Shown piece after piece: positions 42,847 through 50,177 of a stretch of 55,163 nucleotides of DNA. The stretch's first letter is position 1; the number at the start of each line of letters is the position of its first letter. The DNA comes from JADKFD01 sp050250665. GTDB taxonomy: Bacteria; Pseudomonadota; Gammaproteobacteria; Xanthomonadales; SZUA-5. The notes under the pieces were generated by a model, which saw only the letters and a program-made list of their open reading frames with translations, was not told the DNA's origin and did no database searches. The stretch lies in NCBI GenBank assembly GCA_050250665.1, contig JBFWOF010000043.1:1-55163 (forward strand). Reading direction: 5' to 3'. The position numbers and the translations under genes were made by a program.

Positions 42847-43805
42847 GCTTGCCGGCCGTCATTGTTGGGATGGAAATAGGGATCGTACTTCGCTCGCCGT
42901 ACCGTCATCACGTTCCGCACATACTCGCGGTTGATGGCGAAGAAGCTCTTGCCGTACCCGGAGACGGCGATACGCGCCTTGTAGGATGTTCGCTCTACAT
43001 GCCCGGTCCAGCGGGACGGGTCACACCCGGGAGTTGCCCGGCACAATCGACGGTCCTGGCTCAAGCCGCCCATGCCGCCATTGTAGGCGGACAGTGCCAT
43101 GGCGAGCCGGCCCCAGTCGTTGTGGGTTCCCTTGATGGCGGCATAGTTGTCCTGCAGCTTCAGCACCAACGCCCGGGCCTGCATTCGGGGATTGTACCGG
43201 TCGGCCCATGCCCACTCCCGCAAACTGGGATGCTTCGCAGTCACTTCGGCAAAGGCATTGAACCGGCTCGTGACCGTCAGCTGGCCAAGCCCAAACCCGT
43301 ATTCCCGGGATGTCCGCAGCTCAGCCATCGGGCTCCAGCACATTCGATGAGTATGGGATGGGCACGTCTCCTGCTCGACCTGGCTGGCAAGCACAGATGG
43401 CATAGGGGCGTCAGACCAATATCGCTGCTGCTCCTCGACCAGAAGAGGCAGGTACAGCTTCGCATTGGCCGGAATACTTGCGGCAACAGGCCTGACGCCG
43501 AAGATGACGGAGGCCAGGACAATGCAGATACCAATAAAAACGAGGCCACTGCCCACAGGTGAGGAGGAAGCATCATTGGCAGTGCGCCTCATCCCGATAC
43601 CCGGGAAAAGCAGTCGGCGAACAACGTGAGCGACAGCGACACCGCCAAGCAGCATTGCTGTGTAGACACCAAACACCTCGATGCCCGGCTCGCCGAGGGC
43701 GCCAGCAACGAACGGGCTGGCAAGCAGAACAACAATTGCCGCAATCAGAATCCCGGAAACCCTCCAGGCATCAGACCACAGATCAAGGATCACGTTCTTG
43801 CGCAT
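42843..43805 (-). CDS. Membrane-anchored lytic transglycosylase (holin-endolysin fusion-like)
   Basis: 320 residues. Three hydrophobic segments at about 17-38, 44-62 and 86-106 form a holin-like N-terminal module; residues about 115-320 are an SLT/lysozyme-like domain with the catalytic Glu in ASQVEQETC (about 144-146), the GFGLGQLT motif and MALSAYNGGMGGL, which define family-1 lytic transglycosylases. Anchoring places the enzyme on the periplasmic side, so lysis could proceed without a separate secretion step. Start lies about 58 bases after a TCTGACAAA motif. Confidence 0.78.
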   Translation of the reverse strand: MRKNVILDLWSDAWRVSGILIAAIVVLLASPFVAGALGEPGIEVFGVYTAMLLGGVAVAHVVRRLLFPGIGMRRTANDASSSPVGSGLVFIGICIVLASVIFGVRPVAASIPANAKLYLPLLVEEQQRYWSDAPMPSVLASQVEQETCPSHTHRMCWSPMAELRTSREYGFGLGQLTVTSRFNAFAEVTAKHPSLREWAWADRYNPRMQARALVLKLQDNYAAIKGTHNDWGRLAMALSAYNGGMGGLSQDRRLCRATPGCDPSRWTGHVERTSYKARIAVSGYGKSFFAINREYVRNVMTVRRAKYDPYFHPNNDGRQA

Positions 43806-43863
43806 GTCGAATCACTCTTGCAGGTTGCTAGTGCATCAGAGCCTTGACTATGCGCACGCCTCT

Positions 43864-43872
43864 TTTGTCAGA
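43864..43872 (-). promoter_or_regulatory. Conserved intergenic motif, site E
   Basis: TCTGACAAA followed by N11 and CATAGT, about 58 bases before the transglycosylase start. The 12-mer containing it is repeated across the adjoining scaffold gap (43974-43985) and also occurs at 41594. Confidence 0.5.
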
Positions 43873-43873
43873 C

Positions 43874-43973
43874 NNNNNNNNNNNNNNNNNNNNNNNNNNN
43901 NNNNNNNNNNNNNNNNNNNNNNNNNNNNNNNNNNNNNNNNNNNNNNNNNNNNNNNNNNNNNNNNNNNNNNNNN
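43874..43973. other. Scaffold gap (100 N) between lysis and early-right operons
   Basis: CTTTTGTCAGAC borders the Ns on both sides. By analogy with the other gap, this is probably an uncollapsed 12-bp overlap; but because the same 12-mer occurs at 41594, a true repeat with unsequenced DNA between cannot be excluded. Confidence 0.7.
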
Positions 43974-44054
43974 CTTTTGTCAGACTCCGCTCGATCAGCT
44001 GGAATACCTTCAACTCCCATTGCTGCCTTGTCCTGCTGGCCGGGATCCAAGAGC

Positions 44055-44402
44055 TCATCCCAGATACTCCCGGATGACCCTTTTTGCCTCATCAAAGCCA
44101 TAACAAACAGCAGCCCCATATCCTTGGGCGCGAACCGCCTCGATAAACTCCTTCTGCGGGACTGACACTCGCCCGCCAATGGCCTTCATCTCGATGAATA
44201 GGCCATGCATCCCATTGCGAGCCACAGCCAGAACCAAATCCGATACACCGGCGCGGACGCCCTCCGCTTTGAGCTTTGCAGCCACGACTGGGTGACGATC
44301 ACCTCCGTTTGGAGTAGCCCAAAAAAGCCTCTTATATTGCGGGTACTGCAAGTCAAACCAAGCGACAACCAGCGCCTGCTCTTGATGCTCACTTACTTTC
44401 AC
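44055..44402 (-). CDS. VRR-NUC domain nuclease
   Basis: 115 residues, a stand-alone PD-(D/E)XK VRR-NUC unit. Motifs: N-terminal EHQEQ, then GVRAGVSDLVL (first metal-binding Asp), FIEMKAIGGRVS (E-x-K) and the Q of VPQKEF. In phages such proteins act on replication or recombination junctions, similar in place to lambda nin-region Rap or RusA. It ends the early right operon and starts in overlap with the HNH-type gene. Confidence 0.8.
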   Translation of the reverse strand: MKVSEHQEQALVVAWFDLQYPQYKRLFWATPNGGDRHPVVAAKLKAEGVRAGVSDLVLAVARNGMHGLFIEMKAIGGRVSVPQKEFIEAVRAQGYGAAVCYGFDEAKRVIREYLG

Positions 44403-44854
44403 TTTTTCGCCCTGCTTGGGGTCTTCAGTGCCGTCTCAATATCCCATCCAGCATCAATTCGATATTTGAGGCATTCGCGGTTAATCCCATACGTTCGCGA
44501 CCAACCAGAAATAGTTTTCGTCTCCCCATCAAATGTAATATGCCGAACGAATGAAGGCCTGTTTTCACTTTGCTCCTGCTTCGTCGCCCAACGAACATTT
44601 CCAGGTTCATATCCTCGACTGCCATCAATCCTGTCGATGCTATGTTGAGGCGATGGCCTTCTGCCTAAATGCATGAAAAAAGCCATAAAGTCGCCTCGCC
44701 ATTCCTTGCAGACTGTGATTCCCTTTCCTCCCCAGTCTTTATATCTTGGATGTCGCTGATTGTGACACCGACTTTTCATGAGACTCCATGCTCTATGCTC
44801 AGGAGTCCCATTCATTCCATGCTTAAATGCGGCTTTATTTCCTTTAACGAGCAT
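44399..44854 (-). CDS. HNH/homing-endonuclease-like protein
   Basis: 151 residues. The sequence pattern G-T-P-E-H-R-A-W-x-x-M-K-x-R-C, YKDWGGKGITVCKEW, then SIDRIDGSRGYEPGNVRWAT..EQ..N is the shared core of a large phage family related to homing HNH/AP2 DNA-binding proteins. Codon use is more A/T-rich than in the flanking genes, suggesting recent entry. The C-terminal ~40 residues (ISGWSRTYGINRECLKYRI) resemble a NUMOD-type DNA-binding helix. Catalytic competence is not certain. Confidence 0.7.
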   Translation of the reverse strand: MLVKGNKAAFKHGMNGTPEHRAWSLMKSRCHNQRHPRYKDWGGKGITVCKEWRGDFMAFFMHLGRRPSPQHSIDRIDGSRGYEPGNVRWATKQEQSENRPSFVRHITFDGETKTISGWSRTYGINRECLKYRIDAGWDIETALKTPSRAKK

Positions 44855-44917
44855 AATTATCTCCAGAAGCCCACTTCATCGGGGCAAGGCATTCGCGGGA
44901 TTCGGCATGGTCAATAG

Positions 44918-45238
44918 TCACGGCTTCACCCCCTTGATTCCCACAATGCCCTTCTCCAGCAGCCGGCGCCATGTTCTGACCATGGCCCTGCGCATGTACC
45001 ATTCGCGATCTTCGCTTGTCAGGCGAGGGTCGCCGGGACTGTCGATAAGCTGATGACAATCGCCACAGGCATAGCAGGCGCTGATGTCGTCCGACTTTGT
45101 GCCCATGCCATTAGACTGATCAGGAAGGTGCGCCAGGACAGTCGTCTCGTTGTTGTAATTGCAGACGCGGGCAATGTTCAGGGTGCAGGCCTCGCCCCTT
45201 GCCGACTCGCGGATGTGCTTGCTGACGATCTTGCCCAT
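44918..45238 (-). CDS. DUF1364/YbcO-like nuclease
   Basis: 106 residues from the ATG at 45238 (TGATG overlap with the upstream stop, preferred over the longer frame). YbcO-type proteins are small HNH-fold nucleases in lambdoid nin regions: SKHIRESARGEACTLNIARV, ETTVLAHL, SNGMGTKSDD, and CYACGDCHQLID provide the zinc/metal ligands. Likely works in recombination or DNA repair during phage replication. Confidence 0.75.
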   Translation of the reverse strand: MGKIVSKHIRESARGEACTLNIARVCNYNNETTVLAHLPDQSNGMGTKSDDISACYACGDCHQLIDSPGDPRLTSEDREWYMRRAMVRTWRRLLEKGIVGIKGVKP

Positions 45239-45600
45239 CACGCGGTCTCGGAATAGCAAATCATCCCACTCACATCCCTCTTCGCATCAACAAGCCCTGC
45301 CGCTACCATGTGCTGAAGAAGATCCAGCATGAGCGCCCAGTCGCTGCTATCCATCCCGCCAAGAAGAAAGGCATCTCCAGAAATTCCGACACGCGACAAA
45401 CGCATAATCCTGTACCGCAACTGACCATGAACAAGGCGAGTCCCGTACTCTCTTCCTTTGAACCATGTATCAAATTGCCTTTCTGTAAACGAGCCGCCAC
45501 ATTTCCGCATCAACCTCAGCAAGACTTCCTGCTCTCTGGCGTAGGCAGCAATGCCTTTCTTAATCTGCATGGCCCTGTCTTTGGATTTTGTGATGCTCAC
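45238..45600 (-). CDS. Hypothetical nin-region protein, 120 aa
   Basis: 120 residues, helical and basic (EQEVLLRLMRKCGGSFTERQ, VHGQLRYRIMRLSRV). Coupled by short overlaps to ninB upstream and the YbcO-like gene downstream. Possibly a DNA-binding adaptor; no family recognised. Confidence 0.6.
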   Translation of the reverse strand: MSITKSKDRAMQIKKGIAAYAREQEVLLRLMRKCGGSFTERQFDTWFKGREYGTRLVHGQLRYRIMRLSRVGISGDAFLLGGMDSSDWALMLDLLQHMVAAGLVDAKRDVSGMICYSETA

Positions 45601-46049
45601 GCTGCTTCCCTCTCATACCAAGCTGGCACCTGATCTTTCGGGCACGAGAAGCGGACGCCTCTCTCAGCGCCGAAGGCGTACATCAGCTCGATCAGGTCCG
45701 ACATTTGTTTGACCGTCATCTTTCGGGTGCGCTGCCCCAGCAACACAACGCCGCCAGCAATGCCCTGTGCCACCCGCAACTCCTGCTTCAAGCCTGCCGT
45801 GAGAATGTCCTTCCACTCCTCCGGCTCCAGCTTCTGCAGGCGACCATCAACAACCCAGTCGATCTGGCGGGAAATATCTGACAGCATGGCCCACATCTTC
45901 GCGTTCTGGTCCAGAGTTCTCTTGCTCCTGGCTGGCCGAAGCACAATCTCCCATGTCGAGAAATCTTCAATCTGGTTAGCCATGTCCCATGCCATCCTGA
46001 AGACGGAACGGATGTCGCGATTACCGACAGGGAAGGCCAGTATCTTCAT
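45597..46049 (-). CDS. ninB: NinB-family recombination protein
   Basis: 150 residues, typical of NinB (Orf of lambda), which binds SSB and ssDNA in RecF-pathway replacement. Family features: RSKRTLDQNAKMWAMLSDIS, EEWKDILTAGLKQE, GGVVLLGQRTRKMTVKQMSD and the terminal LIELMYAFGAERGVRFSCP. Sits in a lambdoid nin-like block of overlapping small genes on the minus strand. Confidence 0.85.
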   Translation of the reverse strand: MKILAFPVGNRDIRSVFRMAWDMANQIEDFSTWEIVLRPARSKRTLDQNAKMWAMLSDISRQIDWVVDGRLQKLEPEEWKDILTAGLKQELRVAQGIAGGVVLLGQRTRKMTVKQMSDLIELMYAFGAERGVRFSCPKDQVPAWYEREAA

Positions 46050-46378
46050 GATGGCACCCTCCAGAACTTCTTCATCATCCTCGAAAAGCTGGCTGTCTCA
46101 GCATCTTCACGAGCCTGCTTCATCTTCACTACCTCGTGATGCCGACGCCTCTCCCGCTCCGCCTCACAGACCTTGCACCAGCTGCGCCTGTAGATGCGGC
46201 CCTTGATGCGGCAGTAGCTAAACATGGCCATTGGCAATAGGGCGCCACCGCTTATGCAGGTCTCATTCCCGCAGATCCGCAGGTCAAGAAACAGGATCGC
46301 CCGCGTTGGCTGGCTGAACTGCACTGCCGCGCTCGTTTTGTCAGGCCCCACCGCCAGATCGAAGCTCAGTTGCAGCAT
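46046..46378 (-). CDS. Cysteine-containing small protein, 110 aa
   Basis: ATG at 46378 has GGGGAG 7 bases upstream; the longer frame would run into the neighbour. Cysteines (RICGNETC, SYCRIKG, SWCKVCEAE) suggest a zinc-binding centre, followed by a basic helix (ERERRRHHEVVKMKQ). Likely nucleic-acid binding; unassigned. Confidence 0.58.
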   Translation of the reverse strand: MLQLSFDLAVGPDKTSAAVQFSQPTRAILFLDLRICGNETCISGGALLPMAMFSYCRIKGRIYRRSWCKVCEAERERRRHHEVVKMKQAREDAETASFSRMMKKFWRVPS

Positions 46379-46625
46379 CACCAGCTCCCCGTTCGGATGA
46401 ATCGACACCCACACAACGCAATTCCGCAGTCAGTCCCGGGTATGTCGTAACAGTCCCTCGGGCCGCCGTCGCCTTGTTCATCAACTCTTCCACTGCCATC
46501 CGGAAAGGCCACTTCACCCCACAGATCACCTTGAACTCCGGCAGCTTGTCCAACTCCAGATACATCTGATCTTCCGGAACCGTTTGCCATATCCGGATCG
46601 CCTCCTGCTGAACCTCTGTCACCAT
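46341..46625 (-). CDS. Hypothetical protein, 94 aa
   Basis: Starts MVTEVQQEAIRIWQ at 46625, overlapping the upstream stop. Helical first half (ELDKLPEFKVICGVKWPFRM) and a Gly-rich end which overlaps the next gene by 38 bases. No family recognised. Confidence 0.5.
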   Translation of the reverse strand: MVTEVQQEAIRIWQTVPEDQMYLELDKLPEFKVICGVKWPFRMAVEELMNKATAARGTVTTYPGLTAELRCVGVDSSERGAGDAATELRSGGGA

Positions 46626-46891
46626 GGCTGATACAGAGCGGCGGCGATGTAGGGAGGGATATGTACGGCCGGCGGCTCCTTCTGGCGGCATTGCTTAGTC
46701 CGACCCATAGCCTCGCGCTTGCGATCCCGTATCTCCTTCGAGAGCGCGGCCATGCACGGCTTGCACCGGCTGGCATAGTTAGGGCTGCCGTCTGCCTTGG
46801 GCCGCCTGTCCGGGCTGAACTGCGTGAGCGGCTTGCGCTCGCCACACTTCGTGCAGACCTTGCCGATACCGTGCCTTTCTAGTTCGCTCAT
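46619..46891 (-). CDS. Small zinc-ribbon protein, 90 aa
   Basis: VCTKCGERKPLTQFSPDRR followed by SRCKPCMAAL gives two CxxC pairs spaced as in phage HNH-associated zinc ribbons. The C-terminal half is basic (SKEIRDRKREAMGRTKQCRQ). Overlaps both neighbours by a few bases, so it belongs to the minus-strand early operon. Confidence 0.65.
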   Translation of the reverse strand: MSELERHGIGKVCTKCGERKPLTQFSPDRRPKADGSPNYASRCKPCMAALSKEIRDRKREAMGRTKQCRQKEPPAVHIPPYIAAALYQPW

Positions 46892-47139
46892 CGCGCTACC
46901 GCCGTAAAGCCTGCATCAGTCGTGGCAATACCAGCCTCCTGCTCGAACTTCAGCAGCTCGCCATTGATGAAAGGGATCAGGTCGTACAAGGTGCATTTCC
47001 CTCTGGGCCGAACGGTGACGCGCTCCTTCGTGCCATCGGGCAATGCCGCCCAGGCACTGACAGTCCAGTAGCGCGGATTGCCGGGCTGATGTTGACCGAT
47101 GACCTGCAGGCCGGTTTGCATTGTCCAGGTGGCTTTCAC
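46888..47139 (-). CDS. Hypothetical protein, 83 aa
   Basis: GTG start overlapping the upstream stop as GTGA. Beta-rich (YWTVSAWAALPDGTKERVTV) with a helical C-terminus (INGELLKFEQEAG). Short overlaps on both sides support it; function unknown. Confidence 0.52.
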   Translation of the reverse strand: MKATWTMQTGLQVIGQHQPGNPRYWTVSAWAALPDGTKERVTVRPRGKCTLYDLIPFINGELLKFEQEAGIATTDAGFTAVAR

Positions 47140-47282
47140 TTGCCTCTCCTCACTTCATCACGGCAGCGGCGCAGCATGTCCATGGTGACGCGGTAGCCCT
47201 GTCGCTTCATTTCCTTTGCGGCCTGCTCCATGCTTCCGCCAGCGCGAAGGAAGCTCTTGGCGATTTCCTCTGGCCTGCTCAC
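47136..47282 (-). CDS. Very small helical protein, 48 aa
   Basis: GTG start at 47282 overlapping the stop of the upstream gene (GTGA) and ending in GTGA with the next. Reads MSRPEEIAKSFLRAGGSMEQ with a helix-turn-helix-like basic end (MDMLRRCRDEVRRGK). Too short for most gene finders. Confidence 0.5.
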   Translation of the reverse strand: MSRPEEIAKSFLRAGGSMEQAAKEMKRQGYRVTMDMLRRCRDEVRRGK

Positions 47283-47470
47283 AGCATTACCCCGCGTGAC
47301 TTCTTGAGCTCATCAATCGTCTTGCACTCAGTCTCATTGATGCCGTCCACAATGCAGACAAAAGTGGTTGCGGCTGGCCTTGGAATGATCCATTCGACAA
47401 GCCTGATGCCGGCCATCATGGCAACGCCTATCAGGAAACAGCCTGCCATCTGCGCTGCAAATTTCTTCAT
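47279..47470 (-). CDS. Small membrane protein, 63 aa
   Basis: ATG at 47470, overlapping the upstream stop. One hydrophobic segment at residues about 5-22 (AAQMAGCFLIGVAMMAGI) and a small extracytoplasmic domain with two cysteines (TFVCIVDGINETEC). Unknown role within the replication operon. Confidence 0.55.
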   Translation of the reverse strand: MKKFAAQMAGCFLIGVAMMAGIRLVEWIIPRPAATTFVCIVDGINETECKTIDELKKSRGVML

Positions 47471-48102
47471 GCCGACCCCACAATGTTTTTCATCTTGGCC
47501 AAATACTCCATTGCCACCTCGCGCCGGGCCGGCTTCGGCTTGTGCTGGATAGCAGGACGCTTCGGCACCTCGAACACAGCGCCGGCCAGCACCTCTGCGC
47601 ATACAGCCTTGTAGGCACGCTCAAACAACGGACGGCTCTTGCTCTCTGGCATGCTGCGAATCTCGAAAGTCCCGATTCGCTTGGCCGCCTCGTAGATCGC
47701 CGGGTGAGTCCAGTTCGATACGCAGGCACTGCGGTAGGCGGTATCGATGTCAGGCAACCCCAGCTCCTCGGCGGTTGGATGGCACAAGGCTGCGAACTCG
47801 GCTGGGCTGGGAGGCCACTCCAGGGATGCAGACTTGTGAAGGCCGATACCTATGAGCCCGTCCGTTACCCCTAGAGCATGCAGATCGCGCCTCCAGAGGG
47901 CGCGGGCCTTCGGATCGGTGAATGTCTTGTCCCAGCGGTGCGACCAGCGACGGGCGAAGGTCTTGAACAGGGTTTCAATCGAATCCGCTGATAGCTCCAG
48001 CCTCGCGCTCGCGCTCTTTTCGGAGCCATTCTTCCCCGATGGCGTCGCCAATCTCGAAACCACTTGGCTTGACAGGTCGGACACCTTGCGTGGGTTTTCC
48101 AT
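47467..48102 (-). CDS. Phage replication protein P-like helicase loader
   Basis: 211 residues from the ATG at 48102, which has AGGA at the right distance; the ATG three codons earlier is too near. Its location directly after the O-like gene and helical segments (IETLFKTFARRWSHRWDKTF, ARALWRRDLHALGV, EWPPSPAEFAALCHP) fit the replication P family that delivers DnaB. The 5' end lies inside the preceding gene by about 130 bases in another frame, a larger overlap than elsewhere in the operon. Confidence 0.68.
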   Translation of the reverse strand: MENPRKVSDLSSQVVSRLATPSGKNGSEKSASARLELSADSIETLFKTFARRWSHRWDKTFTDPKARALWRRDLHALGVTDGLIGIGLHKSASLEWPPSPAEFAALCHPTAEELGLPDIDTAYRSACVSNWTHPAIYEAAKRIGTFEIRSMPESKSRPLFERAYKAVCAEVLAGAVFEVPKRPAIQHKPKPARREVAMEYLAKMKNIVGSA

Positions 48103-48814
48103 GTCGGTCATTCCTGATCCAGTTCACAAACTTGGTGTAGCACTGTGCGTCGGTGAAGGCTTTGCTGGCGTAGTGCGCATGAAACTCGTCCAGCAGCCTG
48201 GGTATCTGCGACGGGTCTGGCGGTGGTATTCCAGCGATGGCCAGTTTTGCCGACAGGATCGTGTCAACCGGTTTCCACTGGCGGACAGCTCCGATGAACG
48301 AGTCGTCGGGCGCGATTGTGTGTGTGGGTTTATCTGTCGGTGTTGGTGTTGGTGCTGAACTCACAGGGGAGTCACCTGTGTCTTCTGCGTTAGTAGCACC
48401 TGTGTAACGTGTTACATCACCATTACCAGTTTGGTGTTTTGCGGACTTCGCACGAAACGCGGCGACTCGCGCCCTGTCCTTGTTGCGCTTTTCTGCCATG
48501 CGCAGCACATGAGCCGTCAGAGTCTTGTGATACAGGCGACCATCGGTAGCCAGCTCCCAGCCACTGAGCAAAACCTCTTTCCATTCAGTGAATTGCTCAA
48601 CAGGCATGCCGATGCGGGCGGCAATCAGCCGGTCGTTGTTGGGAAGAGAGGCAACAGGAACCTGACGCCACGAAATCATCCAGAGCATCAGCAGCCATGG
48701 ACGCTGTTCGGGTGATGCGATCGCCCAGGTGTCTGACTGCTCGATCCGCTCGTAGTCCAGATCAAGGCTCCAGCCCTTTGCCTCAAGGTCTGAGGGGTAC
48801 GGCGCATCAATCAC
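47975..48814 (-). CDS. Replication initiator O/DnaT-like protein
   Basis: 279 residues; GTG start at 48814 overlaps the upstream stop (GTGA). N-terminal ~110 residues resemble DUF1376/replication-initiator winged-helix segments (IEQSDTWAIASPEQRPWLLM, IAARIGMPVEQFTEWKEVLL). A Thr/Pro linker (SSAPTPTPTDKPTHT) leads to a C-terminal DnaT-like helical domain (LLDEFHAHYASKAFTDAQCY, KFVNWIRND). With the P-like gene it would open the phage origin and recruit helicase. The origin may lie in this gene but no iteron array was recognised. Confidence 0.68.
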   Translation of the reverse strand: MIDAPYPSDLEAKGWSLDLDYERIEQSDTWAIASPEQRPWLLMLWMISWRQVPVASLPNNDRLIAARIGMPVEQFTEWKEVLLSGWELATDGRLYHKTLTAHVLRMAEKRNKDRARVAAFRAKSAKHQTGNGDVTRYTGATNAEDTGDSPVSSAPTPTPTDKPTHTIAPDDSFIGAVRQWKPVDTILSAKLAIAGIPPPDPSQIPRLLDEFHAHYASKAFTDAQCYTKFVNWIRNDRHGKPTQGVRPVKPSGFEIGDAIGEEWLRKEREREAGAISGFD

Positions 48815-49152
48815 GCTGCCACCCCTACCGTGATGCCACGAAACTCGAAGAACCCAGCCCTTTCCGGGTACAGGAACGTCCACAGGCGGGCCAGCACCGG
48901 GGCATGGTGGTCGTTGATCTTGAAGTCGGACCCAGAGTCATTAGCTGCCGAGTGGTGCCGCAGATACTCGACGATGGTCCTGGCGCTGTAATGCTTGTTG
49001 GCCTTGTTCAGCCATACCCTGTTGGCCTCACGCTCGAACATGCGCCAGACCTCTACATTGCGCGGGTCCAGCAACCACTGGTACACATCACAGCGGAAGG
49101 CACCAGATCGCTCTATGGCGATTCTTCTGACCTCTCGAATACGCTTCCCCAT
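48811..49152 (-). CDS. Hypothetical early protein, 113 aa
   Basis: Basic N-terminus (MGKRIREVRRIAIERSG), then a helical-beta body with YSARTIVEYLRHHSAANDSG and an acidic/polar turn. Coupled to the O-like gene by overlap. Resembles proteins before replication genes in prophages of related bacteria; function unknown. Confidence 0.58.
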   Translation of the reverse strand: MGKRIREVRRIAIERSGAFRCDVYQWLLDPRNVEVWRMFEREANRVWLNKANKHYSARTIVEYLRHHSAANDSGSDFKINDHHAPVLARLWTFLYPERAGFFEFRGITVGVAA

Positions 49153-49391
49153 GGTTCCTCCTGCAATATTGAGTGGGCGGGCATCACTTAGGGGCGCAGC
49201 CCTGATGCCGGCGTCCTACCCGGGCGGAATTGCCCGGTCTGCGCTTGCGCTTCAACCCACACGCGATGCCCCCTGCCGCTCCGGATGACTTGGCGCCGCT
49301 CCACGGCTACGCCATCGGAAGGGTGGAAGCTCCTGCTGACAGCAGGAGGCATCCGTGTGACCCCTCTTTCGAGGAATCGCACGAGCCCCTT
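49153..49391. other. Early right operon leader with two hairpins
   Basis: No convincing gene. CCGGGC-GGAATT-GCCCGG (49220-49237) and CTCCTGCT-GAC-AGCAGGAG (49330-49348) are perfect stems. Placed after the first cro-operon genes and before the replication genes, they could be attenuator or antitermination (nut-like) structures; no boxA was identified. Confidence 0.45.
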
Positions 49392-49598
49392 TCAGGGCCT
49401 TCTGCGCGAAAACAAAAGCACGTTGTCACCAGGAACCGCCGCAGGCCCCAAGAGGGACTGCATTGCACGATCGAGCTCGGACGAAATGGCCAGAGAGGCA
49501 GCGTCATCAAGGCTGACGCCCTGCTCCGCCGCGACTCGGGCCAGATTCGCCGAGAGCGACGTTTCCAGCGAAATTGAAATCGGGTTTCTGGTTTCCAT
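49392..49598 (-). CDS. Small RHH-like protein, 68 aa
   Basis: 68 residues, beta strand then helices (NPISISLETSLSANLARVAA, LDDAASLAISSEL), a pattern close to a ribbon-helix-helix DNA-binding unit. No strong ribosome site. Probably an early regulator downstream of cro. Confidence 0.5.
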   Translation of the reverse strand: METRNPISISLETSLSANLARVAAEQGVSLDDAASLAISSELDRAMQSLLGPAAVPGDNVLLFSRRRP

Positions 49599-49622
49599 TC
49601 GATGCAGTCCCTGGCCGGGCCT

Positions 49623-49835
49623 TCAGGAGGCAACGGCTTTGTGTTCAGATTGCTGGCGTGACAGGTACTGCACGATCAGGCGACGGGCGATAACTGCAGG
49701 CGGAACGTCTTCACGACGAGCAATGGCCTCCAGCAAGCCACAGTCCTTTTCCTTGAGGCGGACCTTCACCTCCTCCGTATGGAGGTCTTTGGTTGAGACG
49801 TACCCGACGGGTCGGGCTTCAGGTTGAATGGCCAT
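49623..49835 (-). CDS. Ribbon-helix-helix-like regulator, 70 aa
   Basis: 70 residues from the ATG at 49835 (GAGGACG upstream). The strand EEVKVRLKEKD followed by helices LLEAIARREDVPPAVIARRL and VQYLSRQQSE is a fair RHH pattern. Directly after cro in the early right operon, so it may be a CII-like or auxiliary regulator. Confidence 0.55.
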   Translation of the reverse strand: MAIQPEARPVGYVSTKDLHTEEVKVRLKEKDCGLLEAIARREDVPPAVIARRLIVQYLSRQQSEHKAVAS

Positions 49836-49869
49836 GGATGGCGTCCTCGGTTGTGGTGGGTGGGTGGAA

Positions 49870-50094
49870 CTAGGCGGTCGGCTCGACTTCTTCCGGCCAT
49901 ATATCTGGGCGCAGGCTTGCCCTTGGCACCTTTCCTTTCGAGGCCTCGTCAAGACGGCGACACAAGGCTCCATCCAACTGCGGCCTGGCCGAGCACGCCT
50001 TTCGCAGATAGCCGATAGAGGTCCCGCAAGATCTGGCATACGCCTCTTGATCTGCGGTGCTTAGGGAGTTGAGGTATGTGCGCAATTTATCCAT
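49870..50094 (-). CDS. cro: Cro-like repressor
   Basis: 74 residues starting MDKLRTYLNSL, divergent from the CI-type gene. Helix-turn-helix DQEAYARSCGTSIGYLRKAC at about 18-37 matches the YdaS/Cro-type family, followed by an R-P-Q-L-x-x-x-L-x-R-x-L-D block. The -10 element of the proposed promoter ends 8 bases before the ATG, so the transcript would be leaderless or nearly so. Cro would shut the repressor promoter and favour lytic growth. Confidence 0.72.
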   Translation of the reverse strand: MDKLRTYLNSLSTADQEAYARSCGTSIGYLRKACSARPQLDGALCRRLDEASKGKVPRASLRPDIWPEEVEPTA

Positions 50095-50101
50095 GCGCCC
50101 A

Positions 50102-50155
50102 ATATTTACACATAGGTACACTCAAGTCAATACCAGTGGGTTATTTACCCAAAGG
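50102..50155. promoter_or_regulatory. cro-cI intergenic operator/promoter region (OR/PR)
   Basis: On the minus strand TTGACT (plus 50125-50130) and TAAATA (plus 50103-50108) with a 16-base spacer form a good sigma-70 promoter toward cro. Two related sites, TTTACACATAGG (50105-50116, over the -10) and TTTACCCAAAGG (50144-50155), match those near 2577, suggesting shared repressor operators. The repressor ATG follows at 50178. Confidence 0.65.
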
Positions 50156-50177
50156 CCATCTCCCGGAAAATAGCAGG

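Noticed and set aside
49188..49382. 64-codon minus-strand frame in the early right leader
   Set aside because: Runs through both hairpins, basic low-information sequence, no family features.
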